Source of the DNA: an uncultured Odoribacter sp.
GTDB lineage: Bacteria; Bacteroidota; Bacteroidia; Bacteroidales; Marinifilaceae
DNA length: 64,000 bases
Reading direction: 5' to 3'
Assembly (NCBI GenBank): GCA_910588375.1
Contig: CAJUQA010000015.1
Coordinates: forward strand, 1-64,000
Shown here: one piece after another, positions 24,792-34,814 of the stretch
How the letters are laid out: each line of letters starts with the position of its first letter
Position numbering within the stretch: position 1 is the first letter of the stretch
Translations under genes and position numbers: made by a program
The notes under the pieces: generated by a model
Databases searched by the model: none
What the model was told of the DNA's origin: nothing
The model's input: only the letters and a program-made list of their open reading frames with translations

Positions 24792-26555
24792 TTACTTTCT
24801 ACGTTTCTTGCCGCCGTCGCCCTTTTTCCTTTCGCCAAAGCGGGAACGGCCACGACCGCCTCCCTCGCTTTTGCGCCATTTGTTGTTGGCGGTGGAATTT
24901 CGTTTCTTGCCTTGGGAATTACGAGCGTAGCGGTCTTTCACCTCCGTCACCGTAAACGGCAATCCGTTGAAACTGACATTGCGGAAACAGCCGGCAAAAC
25001 CGTCCAGCCCGCGCACGTCTACTTCAAATTTCGTATTGCTGTCGAATATCCGGATACTTCCGATTTCCAATCCCTTGCGGGGAGCATTTTCGTTGATAAT
25101 CGTCATGAGGTCGCGGGGCGTGAAACCGTCCTCTTTACCCACGTTCACGCTGAACGTCGTAAACTCGTATTCCGACTCCTCCGAGCGTCCGCCCCGGCGG
25201 CCTTCCTTGCCACCCTGCCGGCGTTCATCCTCAGTGAGGTTCAAATCCTCCACGCCCGCATATTTCTTCAGCAACCGTCCGAATTCATAGGAAACCATCT
25301 TCTGTATCAATTCCTCCTTTGTCAGTTCCTGGAACTTCTCGAACAATTCCTGCTGGTAAGGCGCAAGCGTCTCTTTCTGTTCCGCCGCCAAAATCTTGTC
25401 GGCATAATAAAGCAACTGGGCGCGACACACTTCGTTGCCTCCCGGCACCTCCTTATATTCAAACTTCTTTTTCAACACCCCTTCAATGCGGCGCAGCTTT
25501 CCTTTCTCCTTCGAGTTGATAATCGCCACCGACACGCCGTCGCGTCCGGCACGTCCCGTACGCCCGCTACGGTGCGTATAGCTCTCCACATCCTCCGGCA
25601 AGTTATAATTAATCACATGCGTCAGATTATCCACATCCAGTCCCCGCGCAGCCACGTCCGTCGCCACCAGCACCTTCAGCCTCTTTGAGCGGAAACGGGC
25701 CATCACCTCGTCGCGCTGGTTCTGTCCCAAATCGCCGTGCAGGGCATCGCAGTCGATACCGTCCTTCTGCAACTTGTGGGCAATGTCGCGCGCATCCATT
25801 TTCGTACGCGTAAAAATAATGGCATACATATCCGGGGCGCAGTCAATCACCCGGTGGAGCGTCTCATAACAATCCTTCGCCTTCACCTGGTAATACTCAT
25901 GGCGCACCGTGTCGGCACCCTGGTTCTTCTTGCCTGTCGAAATCTCTTTCGGCGCATGCAGGTAATTACGAGCGATGCGCTCCACTTCCCGAGGCATCGT
26001 TGCCGAAAACAGATACGTATTGCGGGTGTCGGGCGTCTCTTCCAAGATAAAATTCAAATCCTCCTTAAAGCCCATATTCAGCATTTCGTCCGCTTCATCC
26101 AGCACAACCGCTTTCACCGCATCGATGTCCACGGCTCCCCGCTTAATCAAATCGCACAGACGGCCGGGAGTAGCCACCAGAATATGCACTCCTTTTCCCA
26201 ATTCCCGGATCTGTTTCCGTATGTCCGTTCCTCCATACACGCACGCTATCCGCACCGCCGGACAATATTTCGAATAATTCTTCAAGTCGTTCCCTATCTG
26301 CACACACAGCTCCCGCGTCGGGCTCAATATCAGCACCTGTATCTTATTCACCTCCGCTTCCAGCTTCTGCAACAAAGGCAAGCCGAATGCCGCCGTCTTT
26401 CCGGTCCCCGTCTGCGCCAAGGCCACCAAATCGCTTTCTTCACTCAAAATCACAGGGATCACTTTTTCCTGTATCGGACTCGGCGTTTCAAACCCCAAAT
26501 CGGCTATTCCTTTCAGAATCTCCCCATCTAAACCTAATTCTCTAAATTTTTCCAT
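24792..26555 (-). CDS. DEAD-box RNA helicase (DeaD/CsdA-like)
   Basis: ATP-dependent RNA helicase of the cytosol, likely in ribosome assembly or RNA decay. It carries the Q motif GFETPSPIQ, motif I AQTGTGKTAAFG, Ia PTRELCVQI, II VLDEADEML, III SAT, and in the second RecA domain HRSGRTGRAGR. Residues about 455-545 form a DbpA-type RNA-binding domain (DGFTPRDLMTIINENA). The tail is a basic, Gly/Arg-rich segment. At 587 residues it fits the CsdA group with an auxiliary domain. It follows the second ftsZ by 45 bases and could be read from the division operon or from its own unseen promoter. Confidence 0.95.
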   Translation of the reverse strand: MEKFRELGLDGEILKGIADLGFETPSPIQEKVIPVILSEESDLVALAQTGTGKTAAFGLPLLQKLEAEVNKIQVLILSPTRELCVQIGNDLKNYSKYCPAVRIACVYGGTDIRKQIRELGKGVHILVATPGRLCDLIKRGAVDIDAVKAVVLDEADEMLNMGFKEDLNFILEETPDTRNTYLFSATMPREVERIARNYLHAPKEISTGKKNQGADTVRHEYYQVKAKDCYETLHRVIDCAPDMYAIIFTRTKMDARDIAHKLQKDGIDCDALHGDLGQNQRDEVMARFRSKRLKVLVATDVAARGLDVDNLTHVINYNLPEDVESYTHRSGRTGRAGRDGVSVAIINSKEKGKLRRIEGVLKKKFEYKEVPGGNEVCRAQLLYYADKILAAEQKETLAPYQQELFEKFQELTKEELIQKMVSYEFGRLLKKYAGVEDLNLTEDERRQGGKEGRRGGRSEESEYEFTTFSVNVGKEDGFTPRDLMTIINENAPRKGLEIGSIRIFDSNTKFEVDVRGLDGFAGCFRNVSFNGLPFTVTEVKDRYARNSQGKKRNSTANNKWRKSEGGGRGRSRFGERKKGDGGKKRRK

Positions 26556-26600
26556 TCAATTTTATTCATTAACTGTGCCGTTCTTCCGACACCTATACTT

Positions 26601-27734
26601 TCAAACTATCCTCACATTCCGCCTTCTTTCAAACGCCGGCGTCCTCACCAGCTCTTCAATCTCCTCGGGCGTCAGTTCCGGCTTCAACACCACTTCCTCC
26701 GCACTCAGCAACAAACCGTTTTCCTCGTGCCGGACGGTAGGCTGGTCCAGAATTTCAATATCATCTTTCGGGAATCCCGTCGCGATAATCGTCACCGAAA
26801 TCGCATCGCCCAGCGCCTCATCGGTCCCTACCCCCCAAATCACGGCCGCCGTGTCGCCTACGCGGTGAATGATAATGGAGGTTATCTCCGTCATCTCGTT
26901 CATCGTCACCTCGTCCGTTCCGGAAGTGATATTCAACAATATATTTTTGGCACCGCGGATGTCGTTGTTATTCAACAGCGGGCTATCCAACGCCTCGGTA
27001 ATCGCCCGGCGGGCGCGGTCCTCTCCGGAAGCCTGCGCAGCCCCCATAATCGCCACCCCGCTGTCGGTCATGACCGTCTTCACATCGGCAAAGTCCACAT
27101 TGATATAGCCCGGCAACGTAATCACCTCCGCAATACCCTTCGCCGCGATATTCAACACATCGTTCGCCTTGGCAAACGCCGCAGAAATGGTCTGCGAACC
27201 GTATATCCGCTTGATTTTTTCATTGTCAATCACAATCAGGCAGTCCACATGGTCTTTCAACTGCCTCAACCCTTCCCGCGCCTGGTTCAAGCGCTTCGGT
27301 CCCTCAAAACGCGCCGGAATGGACACAATCCCCACCGTCAATATTCCCATCTCCTTCGCCAGCTTGGCAATCACCGGAGCCGCACCCGTACCCGTGCCGC
27401 CACCCATCGCCGCCGTGATAAAAGCCATACGGGTGTTCTTTTTCAACATACGGGTAATCTCCTCCAGGTTCTCTTCCGCCGATTTCGCCCCGATTTCCGG
27501 ATTGTTACCGGCGCCATGTCCTTCCGTCAACTCCACGCCCAACTGAATTTTCACAGGCACTGGACTATTTTCCAGAATTTGGGCATCCGTGTTGCATACC
27601 ACAAAATCCACATCACAAATCCCTTTCGCATACATATACTCCACAGCATTGCCACCTCCGCCGCCTACGCCGATTACCTTGATAATCGTAGGAGAAACTT
27701 CATCCAAATTAAAATTTACCAATCCGTCTATCAT
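26601..27734 (-). CDS. ftsZ: Second FtsZ paralogue, with a short tail
   Basis: Tubulin-like GTPase of 377 residues. The GTP-binding signature GGGTGTGAAP (111-120), the upstream VGGGGGNAV and the T7 catalytic loop NVDFADVKTV are intact, so GTP hydrolysis in a polymer is plausible. The linker after the core is short, and the protein ends with TPAFERRRNVRIV, like the conserved C-terminal peptide that binds FtsA and other tethers. It lies 24 bases after the other ftsZ and is about half identical to it by eye. In many Bacteroides a YqeY gene occupies this place. Which copy is the main ring-former cannot be told from sequence alone. Confidence 0.9.
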   Translation of the reverse strand: MIDGLVNFNLDEVSPTIIKVIGVGGGGGNAVEYMYAKGICDVDFVVCNTDAQILENSPVPVKIQLGVELTEGHGAGNNPEIGAKSAEENLEEITRMLKKNTRMAFITAAMGGGTGTGAAPVIAKLAKEMGILTVGIVSIPARFEGPKRLNQAREGLRQLKDHVDCLIVIDNEKIKRIYGSQTISAAFAKANDVLNIAAKGIAEVITLPGYINVDFADVKTVMTDSGVAIMGAAQASGEDRARRAITEALDSPLLNNNDIRGAKNILLNITSGTDEVTMNEMTEITSIIIHRVGDTAAVIWGVGTDEALGDAISVTIIATGFPKDDIEILDQPTVRHEENGLLLSAEEVVLKPELTPEEIEELVRTPAFERRRNVRIV

Positions 27735-27758
27735 AAACGACTTATTATAACCCGATTT

Positions 27759-29063
27759 TTATTTCATTTCCGTATCCCAGGATTCTTCGTTGAAGATATT
27801 GCCCAACTTGCGTTTAAACCAACTGTCCGTGTCCGGAATGTCGTTGACGCCCTTACGCTTCTTTTCGGGCGCCCCTTCCGGCTGCCGCACCTCCCGCTGT
27901 TGTTTGCGGAGCTTCTGTTCCTCCTGCTTCTGGCGTTTCTGGCGCGCCTGCTCCTCCAATTCGGAAGAACTGACAGTCACCATCTCCAGCTCCTCCGGCA
28001 TCTCCTCCACCTTAAACACCACCTCCGGCTTCGCAGGCTTCGGCGCCATCCTGTCAGCCGACACGGTATGTGTCCCAGCACTGCTGTTGCGGTTGAATCC
28101 CACAGCAATAACCGCCACGCGCAATTTGTCCTCTAATGTCTCATCTTTTCCCGCTCCCCAAATCACATTCACATCACCGCCAACCCGCTCCTGCAAGCTC
28201 TCCGTAATCAGCGTGATTTCGTCCATCGTCACCTCCTTGTTGCCATAGAGCATGTTCAGCAGAATGTTGGAAGCCCCGCGAATATCGTGGCTATTGAGCA
28301 AGGGCGAAACCAACGCCTCTTCCAGCGCCTGCATCGCCCGGTTTTCGCCAGCAGCTTCCGCCGCCCCCATCAACGCCACGCCGCTGTCGCGCATCACGCC
28401 ATCCACATCGGCAAAGTCCACATTCACATACCCCTTGAAAGTGATGATTTCGGCAATACTTTTGGCGGCAATCGTCAGTACATTATCGGCCATGGCAAAA
28501 GCCTCCGACAATTTCAAATCACCGTATATATCTTTCAGTCTGTCATTCTTGATTATCAGCAACGCATCCACATACTGCTCCAACTCATCAATCCCGTCCA
28601 TTGCCTGCTCCATCTTCCGCCGACCTTCAAAACTGAAAGGCAACGTCACTATACCGATGGTCAGTATGCCCAACTCCTTGGCCTGCCGGGCAATTTCAGG
28701 AGCCGCTCCCGTACCGGTTCCTCCCCCCATGCCTGCCGTGACAAACGCCATCTTGGTCTTATGCGACAACAGATTCCGGATAAAGTCCATGCTTTCCACC
28801 GCCGACTGCCGTCCGCGTTCGGGCACACATCCCGCCCCACGTCCTTCCGTCAGCTCCTTACCCAACTGAATCTTGTTCTTCACCGGACTCAAACGCAACG
28901 CCTGGATATCCGTATTGCAAACCACAAACTCCACCCCGTGAATCCCCTGACGGCACATGTGGTTCACAGCATTGCTGCCGCCGCCGCCCACGCCGATTAC
29001 CTTAATGATGGATTCCTGCTGTACAGGCAATTTCAGTGCTAACAATTCGTCGTTATTATCCAT
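27759..29063 (-). CDS. ftsZ: Cell division protein FtsZ, first copy with long linker
   Basis: A 434-residue FtsZ directly after ftsA. GTP-binding GVGGGGSNAV and GGGTGTGAAP (113-122), and the T7 loop NVDFADVDGV, are intact. After the core (about 325) there is a charged linker rich in Lys, Gln and Glu (RQKRQKEEQKLRKQQREV), then a tail containing DIPDTDSWFKRKL instead of the PAYxRR-type C-terminal peptide. It forms the cytokinetic ring with FtsA. It is the next-to-last gene of the division cluster, with a 19-base gap to ftsA. Confidence 0.95.
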   Translation of the reverse strand: MDNNDELLALKLPVQQESIIKVIGVGGGGSNAVNHMCRQGIHGVEFVVCNTDIQALRLSPVKNKIQLGKELTEGRGAGCVPERGRQSAVESMDFIRNLLSHKTKMAFVTAGMGGGTGTGAAPEIARQAKELGILTIGIVTLPFSFEGRRKMEQAMDGIDELEQYVDALLIIKNDRLKDIYGDLKLSEAFAMADNVLTIAAKSIAEIITFKGYVNVDFADVDGVMRDSGVALMGAAEAAGENRAMQALEEALVSPLLNSHDIRGASNILLNMLYGNKEVTMDEITLITESLQERVGGDVNVIWGAGKDETLEDKLRVAVIAVGFNRNSSAGTHTVSADRMAPKPAKPEVVFKVEEMPEELEMVTVSSSELEEQARQKRQKQEEQKLRKQQREVRQPEGAPEKKRKGVNDIPDTDSWFKRKLGNIFNEESWDTEMK

Positions 29064-29082
29064 AAATCAATCATTTACCATC

Positions 29083-30255
29083 TCATTTAAACAATCCGGA
29101 GAGCCACCCCATCAAACCGCCTTTCTCCTCCTCCGGCTCCGCATGTTCGCATAACAGCAATCCCAACACTGCCAAACAGGCTGGTGCCTGGAATATATTT
29201 TCATCCGGTCCCAACACCCCTTTTGCCTTGGCATATCCGACCTGCTGACCGGATAACTTTGCGAGCAGCCCATCCGTTCCCGGAATACGGCTCCCCCCTC
29301 CCGTCAGCAAAATCTCATTTCCGCCATCCGTAAAGCGCCACTGCTGGAGCTGATATACAGCCCCCTCCAGCAACTCTTCCAGGCGACACTGTATCACTTT
29401 AGCCAAATCCCGTTTTTCAATCTGCTTGTTGGCATCCGGAATCTGCACCTTTTCACTCTTACACGCCGAGCGGAGCGCCATGCCGTGCGAATGTTTCATC
29501 TTCTTCGCCTGCTGCAACTCCTCCAAGCGGAAAGCGCACTTTATATCGTGGTCGATGGCTGCGCTTCCCAACGGCAGCACCACTTCATGATCCAACATAC
29601 CGTCACGGAACAGCATCACGCCGGTATGCGCGGCGCCCAAATCCACCAATGCAAAACGCCGTTTCGATTCACTCACGCCCAACGCCTCCATATAAGCCCG
29701 CGCCACTGGAAAAAACTCCACATGCCCGATGCCGCACGCCTCCATCAACTGCCTCACCTCTTTCAGATAGTGCGGGTCGGAAGTATATACACGGAAACGC
29801 ACTTCCAACGTCCGTCCCGACTTCCCTACCGGATTTGCGGTATACTCACCCCTGTCCACCGTATAAGCCACCGGAATAACATCCACCACCTCTTCTCCCT
29901 TGGCATTTACCAATTCGATACACTTGTTTTCCGCCCGGATCAAATCGGATTCTTTCACCGTCTTGCGTTGCAAAGAAATACTCACCCTCTGTTCCGCCAT
30001 CCGGATCGCCTTCCCCGACAGCGACATATTCAAGACATCCACCCGCTTGTCCCGTACCAACTCTTTCAGCAGATACAGAACATACGATTTCACCTTCCCC
30101 TTATCGGTAATCACCCCCTCCTTCACCCCCTGCAAAGCAATCATCTTCATGCCGGTCAGACGGCAGTCGCCCCGGTTGTCCACCCCGGCGACAGCCATCA
30201 CCATTTTTTCGGAACCAATATCCAAAGATGCTGTCAACCCCATAATATCTGTCAT
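29083..30255 (-). CDS. ftsA: Cell division protein FtsA
   Basis: Actin-like ATPase that tethers FtsZ to the membrane. The start ASLDIGSEKMVMAVAG is the phosphate-1 loop. LVDLGAAHTGVMLF is phosphate-2 and LLTGGGSRIPG is the adenosine motif. It ends with an amphipathic segment MGWLSGLFK, the membrane-targeting helix. At 390 residues it is on the short side for Bacteroidales, where FtsA often has long C-terminal extensions. It sits in the canonical ftsQ-ftsA-ftsZ order, 5 bases after ftsQ. Confidence 0.95.
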   Translation of the reverse strand: MTDIMGLTASLDIGSEKMVMAVAGVDNRGDCRLTGMKMIALQGVKEGVITDKGKVKSYVLYLLKELVRDKRVDVLNMSLSGKAIRMAEQRVSISLQRKTVKESDLIRAENKCIELVNAKGEEVVDVIPVAYTVDRGEYTANPVGKSGRTLEVRFRVYTSDPHYLKEVRQLMEACGIGHVEFFPVARAYMEALGVSESKRRFALVDLGAAHTGVMLFRDGMLDHEVVLPLGSAAIDHDIKCAFRLEELQQAKKMKHSHGMALRSACKSEKVQIPDANKQIEKRDLAKVIQCRLEELLEGAVYQLQQWRFTDGGNEILLTGGGSRIPGTDGLLAKLSGQQVGYAKAKGVLGPDENIFQAPACLAVLGLLLCEHAEPEEEKGGLMGWLSGLFK

Positions 30256-30259
30256 TTAT

Positions 30260-30985
30260 TTATTTCTTTACGCAAACAATCTGCTTGTCAAATTTCAAAT
30301 TGATCTCCTTATACAAATTCCACCCCTTCCTGGCGATTCCCTTTTTCAGGAACAAACGCAGCTTTTCCATTTTCTGTTCATACCCCTCCAGACTGCCCAA
30401 TACAATTCTGAAACTCCCCACCTTGGGAATCAATATCACCTCTTTCCCGCCCTCCACGACAATCTGTTCCACATAAGCATCCCAGAACTCATCATTCCTC
30501 AATGCCATCACGAACGGATACAACTCTTCGCAAGCAAATTTTCTGGATACATTTCCGGTTGCAACCACAACCCTGGAAGTATATTTCTGAGACAACGGCA
30601 TGATTTTGCCGTCTTCATCCACATAGTAACCATCATTGTTCAATACCCTGAGTACAGGTTTACGTTGTCTGATTTCTATGTGTAAATAACCGTCTAAACT
30701 GTAGTAAACCTGAGCCGATTTGACAACCGACCTTCCCACAAGCAGCCGTTCGATGCTGTCCTTGTCTATCTCCGTAATGCCTCTGCCCTCAACTTCCCCG
30801 TACTTCTGCTTCACCACCCTCATCACGTCCCCTTCGTCGGCAAAAGCATTGGTCACCGCATCCGCCACGGTAACCCGCATTCCCTTACACTCCACCCTGT
30901 CCCGCTCTGCGGACACAAAGGTAAGCACAATTATCAGGTATACAAATAATCCGATAAATAATATGTAAGGTCTTGCTTTCTGCAT
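30260..30985 (-). CDS. ftsQ: Cell division protein FtsQ
   Basis: Bitopic divisome protein of 241 residues: a short cytosolic N-terminus, one membrane segment (ILFIGLFVYLIIVLTFVSA), then a periplasmic POTRA-like region (about 30-105, ending in QVYYSLDGYLHIEIRQRKPV) and a beta domain with YYVDEDGKIMPL. It links FtsL/FtsB-type proteins with the synthases. The sequence is poorly conserved as usual for FtsQ, but its place between murC and ftsA and its domain order are decisive. Confidence 0.9.
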   Translation of the reverse strand: MQKARPYILFIGLFVYLIIVLTFVSAERDRVECKGMRVTVADAVTNAFADEGDVMRVVKQKYGEVEGRGITEIDKDSIERLLVGRSVVKSAQVYYSLDGYLHIEIRQRKPVLRVLNNDGYYVDEDGKIMPLSQKYTSRVVVATGNVSRKFACEELYPFVMALRNDEFWDAYVEQIVVEGGKEVILIPKVGSFRIVLGSLEGYEQKMEKLRLFLKKGIARKGWNLYKEINLKFDKQIVCVKK

Positions 30986-31021
30986 ATACTCCTATTTTCC
31001 TTCCAACGAATACAACGGGGG

Positions 31022-32398
31022 TTAGTTCGAACCTTTCCTGAAAATATTTGTCAGCGCCGGCACAAAACGGTCAATATCCCCCGCTCCCAGTGTCACAAAG
31101 ACACCGCCGTCCATCTTCTCTTCCACAAACCGGACAAAACGCTCCTTCGGAACAATCGCCGAAGGCTTCACCACATCTTTCCGGATAATCTCGGAAGTCA
31201 CACCCGGCAGGGGCAACTCCCGCGCCGGATAAATATCCAGCAAAATCACTTCGTCCGCAATGTTCAGGCTCCGCGCAAACCAATCGTGCATATCGCTCGT
31301 ACGGGAATACAGATGCGGCTGAAAAGCCACGGTCAGCTTCCGTTCGGGCCAAATCTCCCGGACAGCCTGCAACACCGCCTCAATTTCACGCGGGTGGTGT
31401 GCATAATCATCCACATAAATCGTCCGCCCGGAAGCGTGGATATTAAACCGACGCTGCACCCCCTTGAAACCGGGCAACGCCTCCTTTATCTCTTCCGGCG
31501 TCACCCCCGCCTCCAAGGCCAGCGTAATCGCCAGCGTGGCATTCTCCACATTCATGCGCCCCGGTACCCCCAACTTCAAATCCTTGATTTCCGCTTTCAC
31601 ACCGTGATAATCAAACACGGAACACACGCCTTCCACCCGTAAATTGTCCGAATAGAAATCGGCAGCCCCATCCACAGCATAATATCCCGACACCGCCGCC
31701 TTTTTCAGTTCCAGCCCCTTTTTCACAAACAACTTTCCGCCTTCCCTCACCTTACCCCCAAACTCCTCAAAAGCGGCGACCAGATTCTTCCGGTTGCCAT
31801 AAATATCCAGGTGGTCTTCGTCCATAGCCGTGATGGCTGCCATCTCCGGCGTCAGATGCAAAAAAGAACGGTCATACTCGTCTGCCTCAATAACAATATA
31901 AGGAGAATGGGCATCCAGCAAAAGGTTCGTCCCGAAGTTCATGGAAATGCCCCCTAAAAAAGCATTGCATCCCACCGACGAACAATGCAGCAGATATGCC
32001 AAAAGCGTCGATGTCGTCGTTTTCCCGTGCGTCCCGGCAATACACAACGCCTTGCCCCGGCGCGACAATAAACCCAGCACCTCCGAACGTTTGTGAAGGC
32101 CGAAGCCCGCCTGCTCAAAAAACTGCAACTGCGCATTATCTTGCGGAATAGCGGGAGTGTACACCACCAACGTACGTGCCTTGTCGCGAAAATCCGCTCC
32201 TATTTCCTCCTCCGAATCCCGATAGTTCACGGGAATCCCTTCCTCCCCGCTCAGTTTCTCCGTCAAAGGCGACGACGTACGGTCGTACCCTGCCACCCGG
32301 TAACCGTTGGCTTTGAAATAGCGCGCCAAGGCACTCATCCCAATACCCCCGATACCGACAAAATACACATTTTCGATTTTTTCCGATATATTTTTCAT
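31022..32398 (-). CDS. murC: UDP-N-acetylmuramate-L-alanine ligase
   Basis: Cytosolic ATP-dependent ligase adding L-Ala to UDP-MurNAc. The N-terminal UDP-binding motif VGIGGIGMSALAR, the ATP loop AGTHGKTTTSTLL (about 119-131) and the central EADEYDRSFL are family signatures. It ends in a typical domain with VTLGAGDIDRFVP. Length 458 is normal. It lies between murG (30 bases upstream) and ftsQ (36 bases downstream). Confidence 0.97.
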   Translation of the reverse strand: MKNISEKIENVYFVGIGGIGMSALARYFKANGYRVAGYDRTSSPLTEKLSGEEGIPVNYRDSEEEIGADFRDKARTLVVYTPAIPQDNAQLQFFEQAGFGLHKRSEVLGLLSRRGKALCIAGTHGKTTTSTLLAYLLHCSSVGCNAFLGGISMNFGTNLLLDAHSPYIVIEADEYDRSFLHLTPEMAAITAMDEDHLDIYGNRKNLVAAFEEFGGKVREGGKLFVKKGLELKKAAVSGYYAVDGAADFYSDNLRVEGVCSVFDYHGVKAEIKDLKLGVPGRMNVENATLAITLALEAGVTPEEIKEALPGFKGVQRRFNIHASGRTIYVDDYAHHPREIEAVLQAVREIWPERKLTVAFQPHLYSRTSDMHDWFARSLNIADEVILLDIYPARELPLPGVTSEIIRKDVVKPSAIVPKERFVRFVEEKMDGGVFVTLGAGDIDRFVPALTNIFRKGSN

Positions 32399-32428
32399 CC
32401 TTTATACATTTGCTTCCATGAATCCGCC

Positions 32429-33526
32429 TTACCGAATCAATTTCAAAATCTCGGCGGCAATTTTCTCATCCGAATCCCGGATGGCAAGACGGGCGATATT
32501 CTCCGACAACGCCCTGCACGCAGCCTCCTCGTCCAACAATCCGGACAAAACAGTCATAAACCGCTCCACGGCCTCCGCATCTTTAATCATCAAAGCTGCC
32601 TGCTTGTTTACCAAGGCCATCGCATTCTTTGTCTGGTGATCCTCCGCCACATTCGGGGAAGGTATCAGTATGGCCGCTTTCTCCAACAAACACAACTCCG
32701 AAATGGTTCCAGCTCCGGCTCTCGCCACCACCACATCGGCACAGGCATACGCCAAATCCATCCGTTTCAGAAACGCCAGCAACTTCACATTGGCAGGCAA
32801 CCGCTCAGCCAGTTCCCCGTGAAGCTGCTCATAATAATAGCCGCCACACTGCCACAACACCTGTATATCTTCCCGTCCGCCCAATTCGGACAAATGAGCT
32901 TCCACCATCTTGTTCAAGGTGCCCGCGCCCAGGCTTCCACCGGTCACTAACACGGTCTTTTTCTTCGGGTCCAGACCATAATAAGCATATCCTTCCTCCC
33001 GTTTTCCCTCATTGTTCAACAAATCCTTACGTACCGGATTTCCTGTAAAAATAATCTTGGAAGGTTCAAAAAAACGCTCCATCCCTTCATATGCCACGCA
33101 TACCTTCTTTGCCTTTTTCGCCAGCAGCTTGTTCGTCACGCCCGCATACGAATTCTGTTCCTGCAATACCAAAGGTATCCCCGCATTGGCCGCCACCCGT
33201 CCTATCGGACCACTGGCATACCCTCCCACCCCGACAACCACGTCGGGACGGAAACGCCGGATAATCTTTTTCGCTTTCCGCAAACTCTTCCACAAATTAA
33301 TCAGCACCTTCACATTCTCCAGCGTCAGCCTCCGCTGCAATCCTCTCACCGGCAACCCTTCGATAGGGAAACCCGCTTCCGGCACTTTCTCCATCTCCAT
33401 TTTCCCCTCTGCCCCGACAAACAGGATTTCCACCTCCTTGTCCATACGCTTTAAAGCATTGGCTATCGACAACGCCGGGAAAATATGCCCGCCGGTTCCT
33501 CCTCCGCTTACAATAATCCGTTTCAT
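32429..33526 (-). CDS. murG: UDP-N-acetylglucosamine transferase MurG
   Basis: Peripheral membrane GT-B enzyme that converts lipid I to lipid II. It begins KRIIVSGGGTGGHIFPALSI, the glycine-rich family start, and later has LVTGGSLGAGTLNKMV and ARAGAGTISELCLL for UDP-GlcNAc binding. An open frame continues upstream to 33682, but that part overlaps the end of ftsW and has no family similarity, so the start at 33526 (365 residues, 16 bases after the ftsW stop) is used. Confidence 0.96.
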   Translation of the reverse strand: MKRIIVSGGGTGGHIFPALSIANALKRMDKEVEILFVGAEGKMEMEKVPEAGFPIEGLPVRGLQRRLTLENVKVLINLWKSLRKAKKIIRRFRPDVVVGVGGYASGPIGRVAANAGIPLVLQEQNSYAGVTNKLLAKKAKKVCVAYEGMERFFEPSKIIFTGNPVRKDLLNNEGKREEGYAYYGLDPKKKTVLVTGGSLGAGTLNKMVEAHLSELGGREDIQVLWQCGGYYYEQLHGELAERLPANVKLLAFLKRMDLAYACADVVVARAGAGTISELCLLEKAAILIPSPNVAEDHQTKNAMALVNKQAALMIKDAEAVERFMTVLSGLLDEEAACRALSENIARLAIRDSDEKIAAEILKLIR

Positions 33527-33542
33527 ATCGCCTTTTTTATAA

Positions 33543-34799
33543 TCAAGAAAAATAACGTTCCTGTTCCTCCAGTTCAAAACCCTCCACCGATTCCTCCGTT
33601 GCCGCTTCCGGCTCCTCCTCTTCTTCATCTTCCGCCCCGTCGTCCAGAATCTCAGCTCCTTCCATAAACGTATGGCTGACACTCAATATCATGCCAAACG
33701 CCGCACTGGTAAACAACAGCGATGTTCCCCCCATACTCACCAGCGGCAACGGCTGCCCCGTCACCGGAAAAATCCCCACACAAACCCCCATATTCACAAA
33801 CGCCTGGAAAACAATACTCAGTCCCAATCCCGTGACCAGCAAAGCGGGAAACGTACGCGTACACCGCCTCACAATCACCCCCACTCGGAACAACACCGTC
33901 AGATAAAGCAACAATATCACGCCACCACCCACCAAACCATACTCCTCGATGATAATCGCAAAAATAAAATCGGAATACGGATGAGGCAGAAAATTACGCT
34001 GCTCGCTGTTACCTGGTCCCACGCCCAGAAAACCGCCTTTTGCCACGGCAATTTTAGCTTGGTCTGACTGATAGGAATAGCCCTCCCGTTGACCGCCTGC
34101 AAAAAACTCCGTTACACGTCCTTTAATCGTGGCCACACGCCCGATTTTCTCAAACTGGGGCACCGTGAAAGCCAACAACAGAATCATCCCCACCACTCCG
34201 ATCAACGCTCCGACAGACATCGCCATCAACCGCAACCGCAACCGTCCCACAAACAACATCGTCATGCAAATCAACCCCATCAGCAATGAGGTCGAAAAGT
34301 TATCCAGAAATATCATGAAAATCACCGGACCGACATACAGCAACACGCTCTTCAACGCCTCGTCACTGCAATTCCTGTCCATCTGATAATAGGTGATAAT
34401 CCGCGCCGTATATAAGATAATACCGATTTTCGCCAACTCTGACGGCTGGAAAGTAAATCCGATGAGAGGAATCGTAATCCATCGGTCGGCATCATTCAGA
34501 TTAGTACCCGCAAACTTCGCCCACAAAAGAAAAATAAATGCCATTCCCAGAATGACCTTGGAAAACTTAAACAGGTATTTATAATGGACTGACTGCAATC
34601 CCAGAATGACGACAAAACACCCCACCATCAGGAAAAGCTGCTTCATCAGGTAAAAACTCGTATTCCCGTCTTTCACCCGGTAAGCCAGCCGTCCGGTGGA
34701 AGAGTACACCACCATCACGGAAGCAATCATCAACCCGATAATCACATACCAGAGCACCTTATCCCCCTTAAACCTTATTTTGTCTTTCCAGTCAAACAT
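33543..34799 (-). CDS. ftsW: Peptidoglycan polymerase FtsW (SEDS family)
   Basis: Ten-helix SEDS glycosyltransferase that polymerises lipid II at the septum with FtsI. Signatures include FQPSELAKIGIILY (with the conserved proline and glutamate), the catalytic-region loop GGFLGVGPGNSEQRNFLPHPYSDFI in pieces, and VNMGVCVGIFPVTGQPLPLVS. The C-terminal tail is strongly acidic (about 385-418). Length 418 is typical. It lies between murD and murG in the standard order. Confidence 0.96.
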   Translation of the reverse strand: MFDWKDKIRFKGDKVLWYVIIGLMIASVMVVYSSTGRLAYRVKDGNTSFYLMKQLFLMVGCFVVILGLQSVHYKYLFKFSKVILGMAFIFLLWAKFAGTNLNDADRWITIPLIGFTFQPSELAKIGIILYTARIITYYQMDRNCSDEALKSVLLYVGPVIFMIFLDNFSTSLLMGLICMTMLFVGRLRLRLMAMSVGALIGVVGMILLLAFTVPQFEKIGRVATIKGRVTEFFAGGQREGYSYQSDQAKIAVAKGGFLGVGPGNSEQRNFLPHPYSDFIFAIIIEEYGLVGGGVILLLYLTVLFRVGVIVRRCTRTFPALLVTGLGLSIVFQAFVNMGVCVGIFPVTGQPLPLVSMGGTSLLFTSAAFGMILSVSHTFMEGAEILDDGAEDEEEEEPEAATEESVEGFELEEQERYFS

Positions 34800-34814
34800 A
34801 ACCGAATCCCTATT

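Noticed and set aside
33527..33682. Upstream extension of murG
   Set aside because: It overlaps the ftsW coding end, is highly basic and unlike MurG. The glycine-rich start MKRIIVSGGG fits the family.
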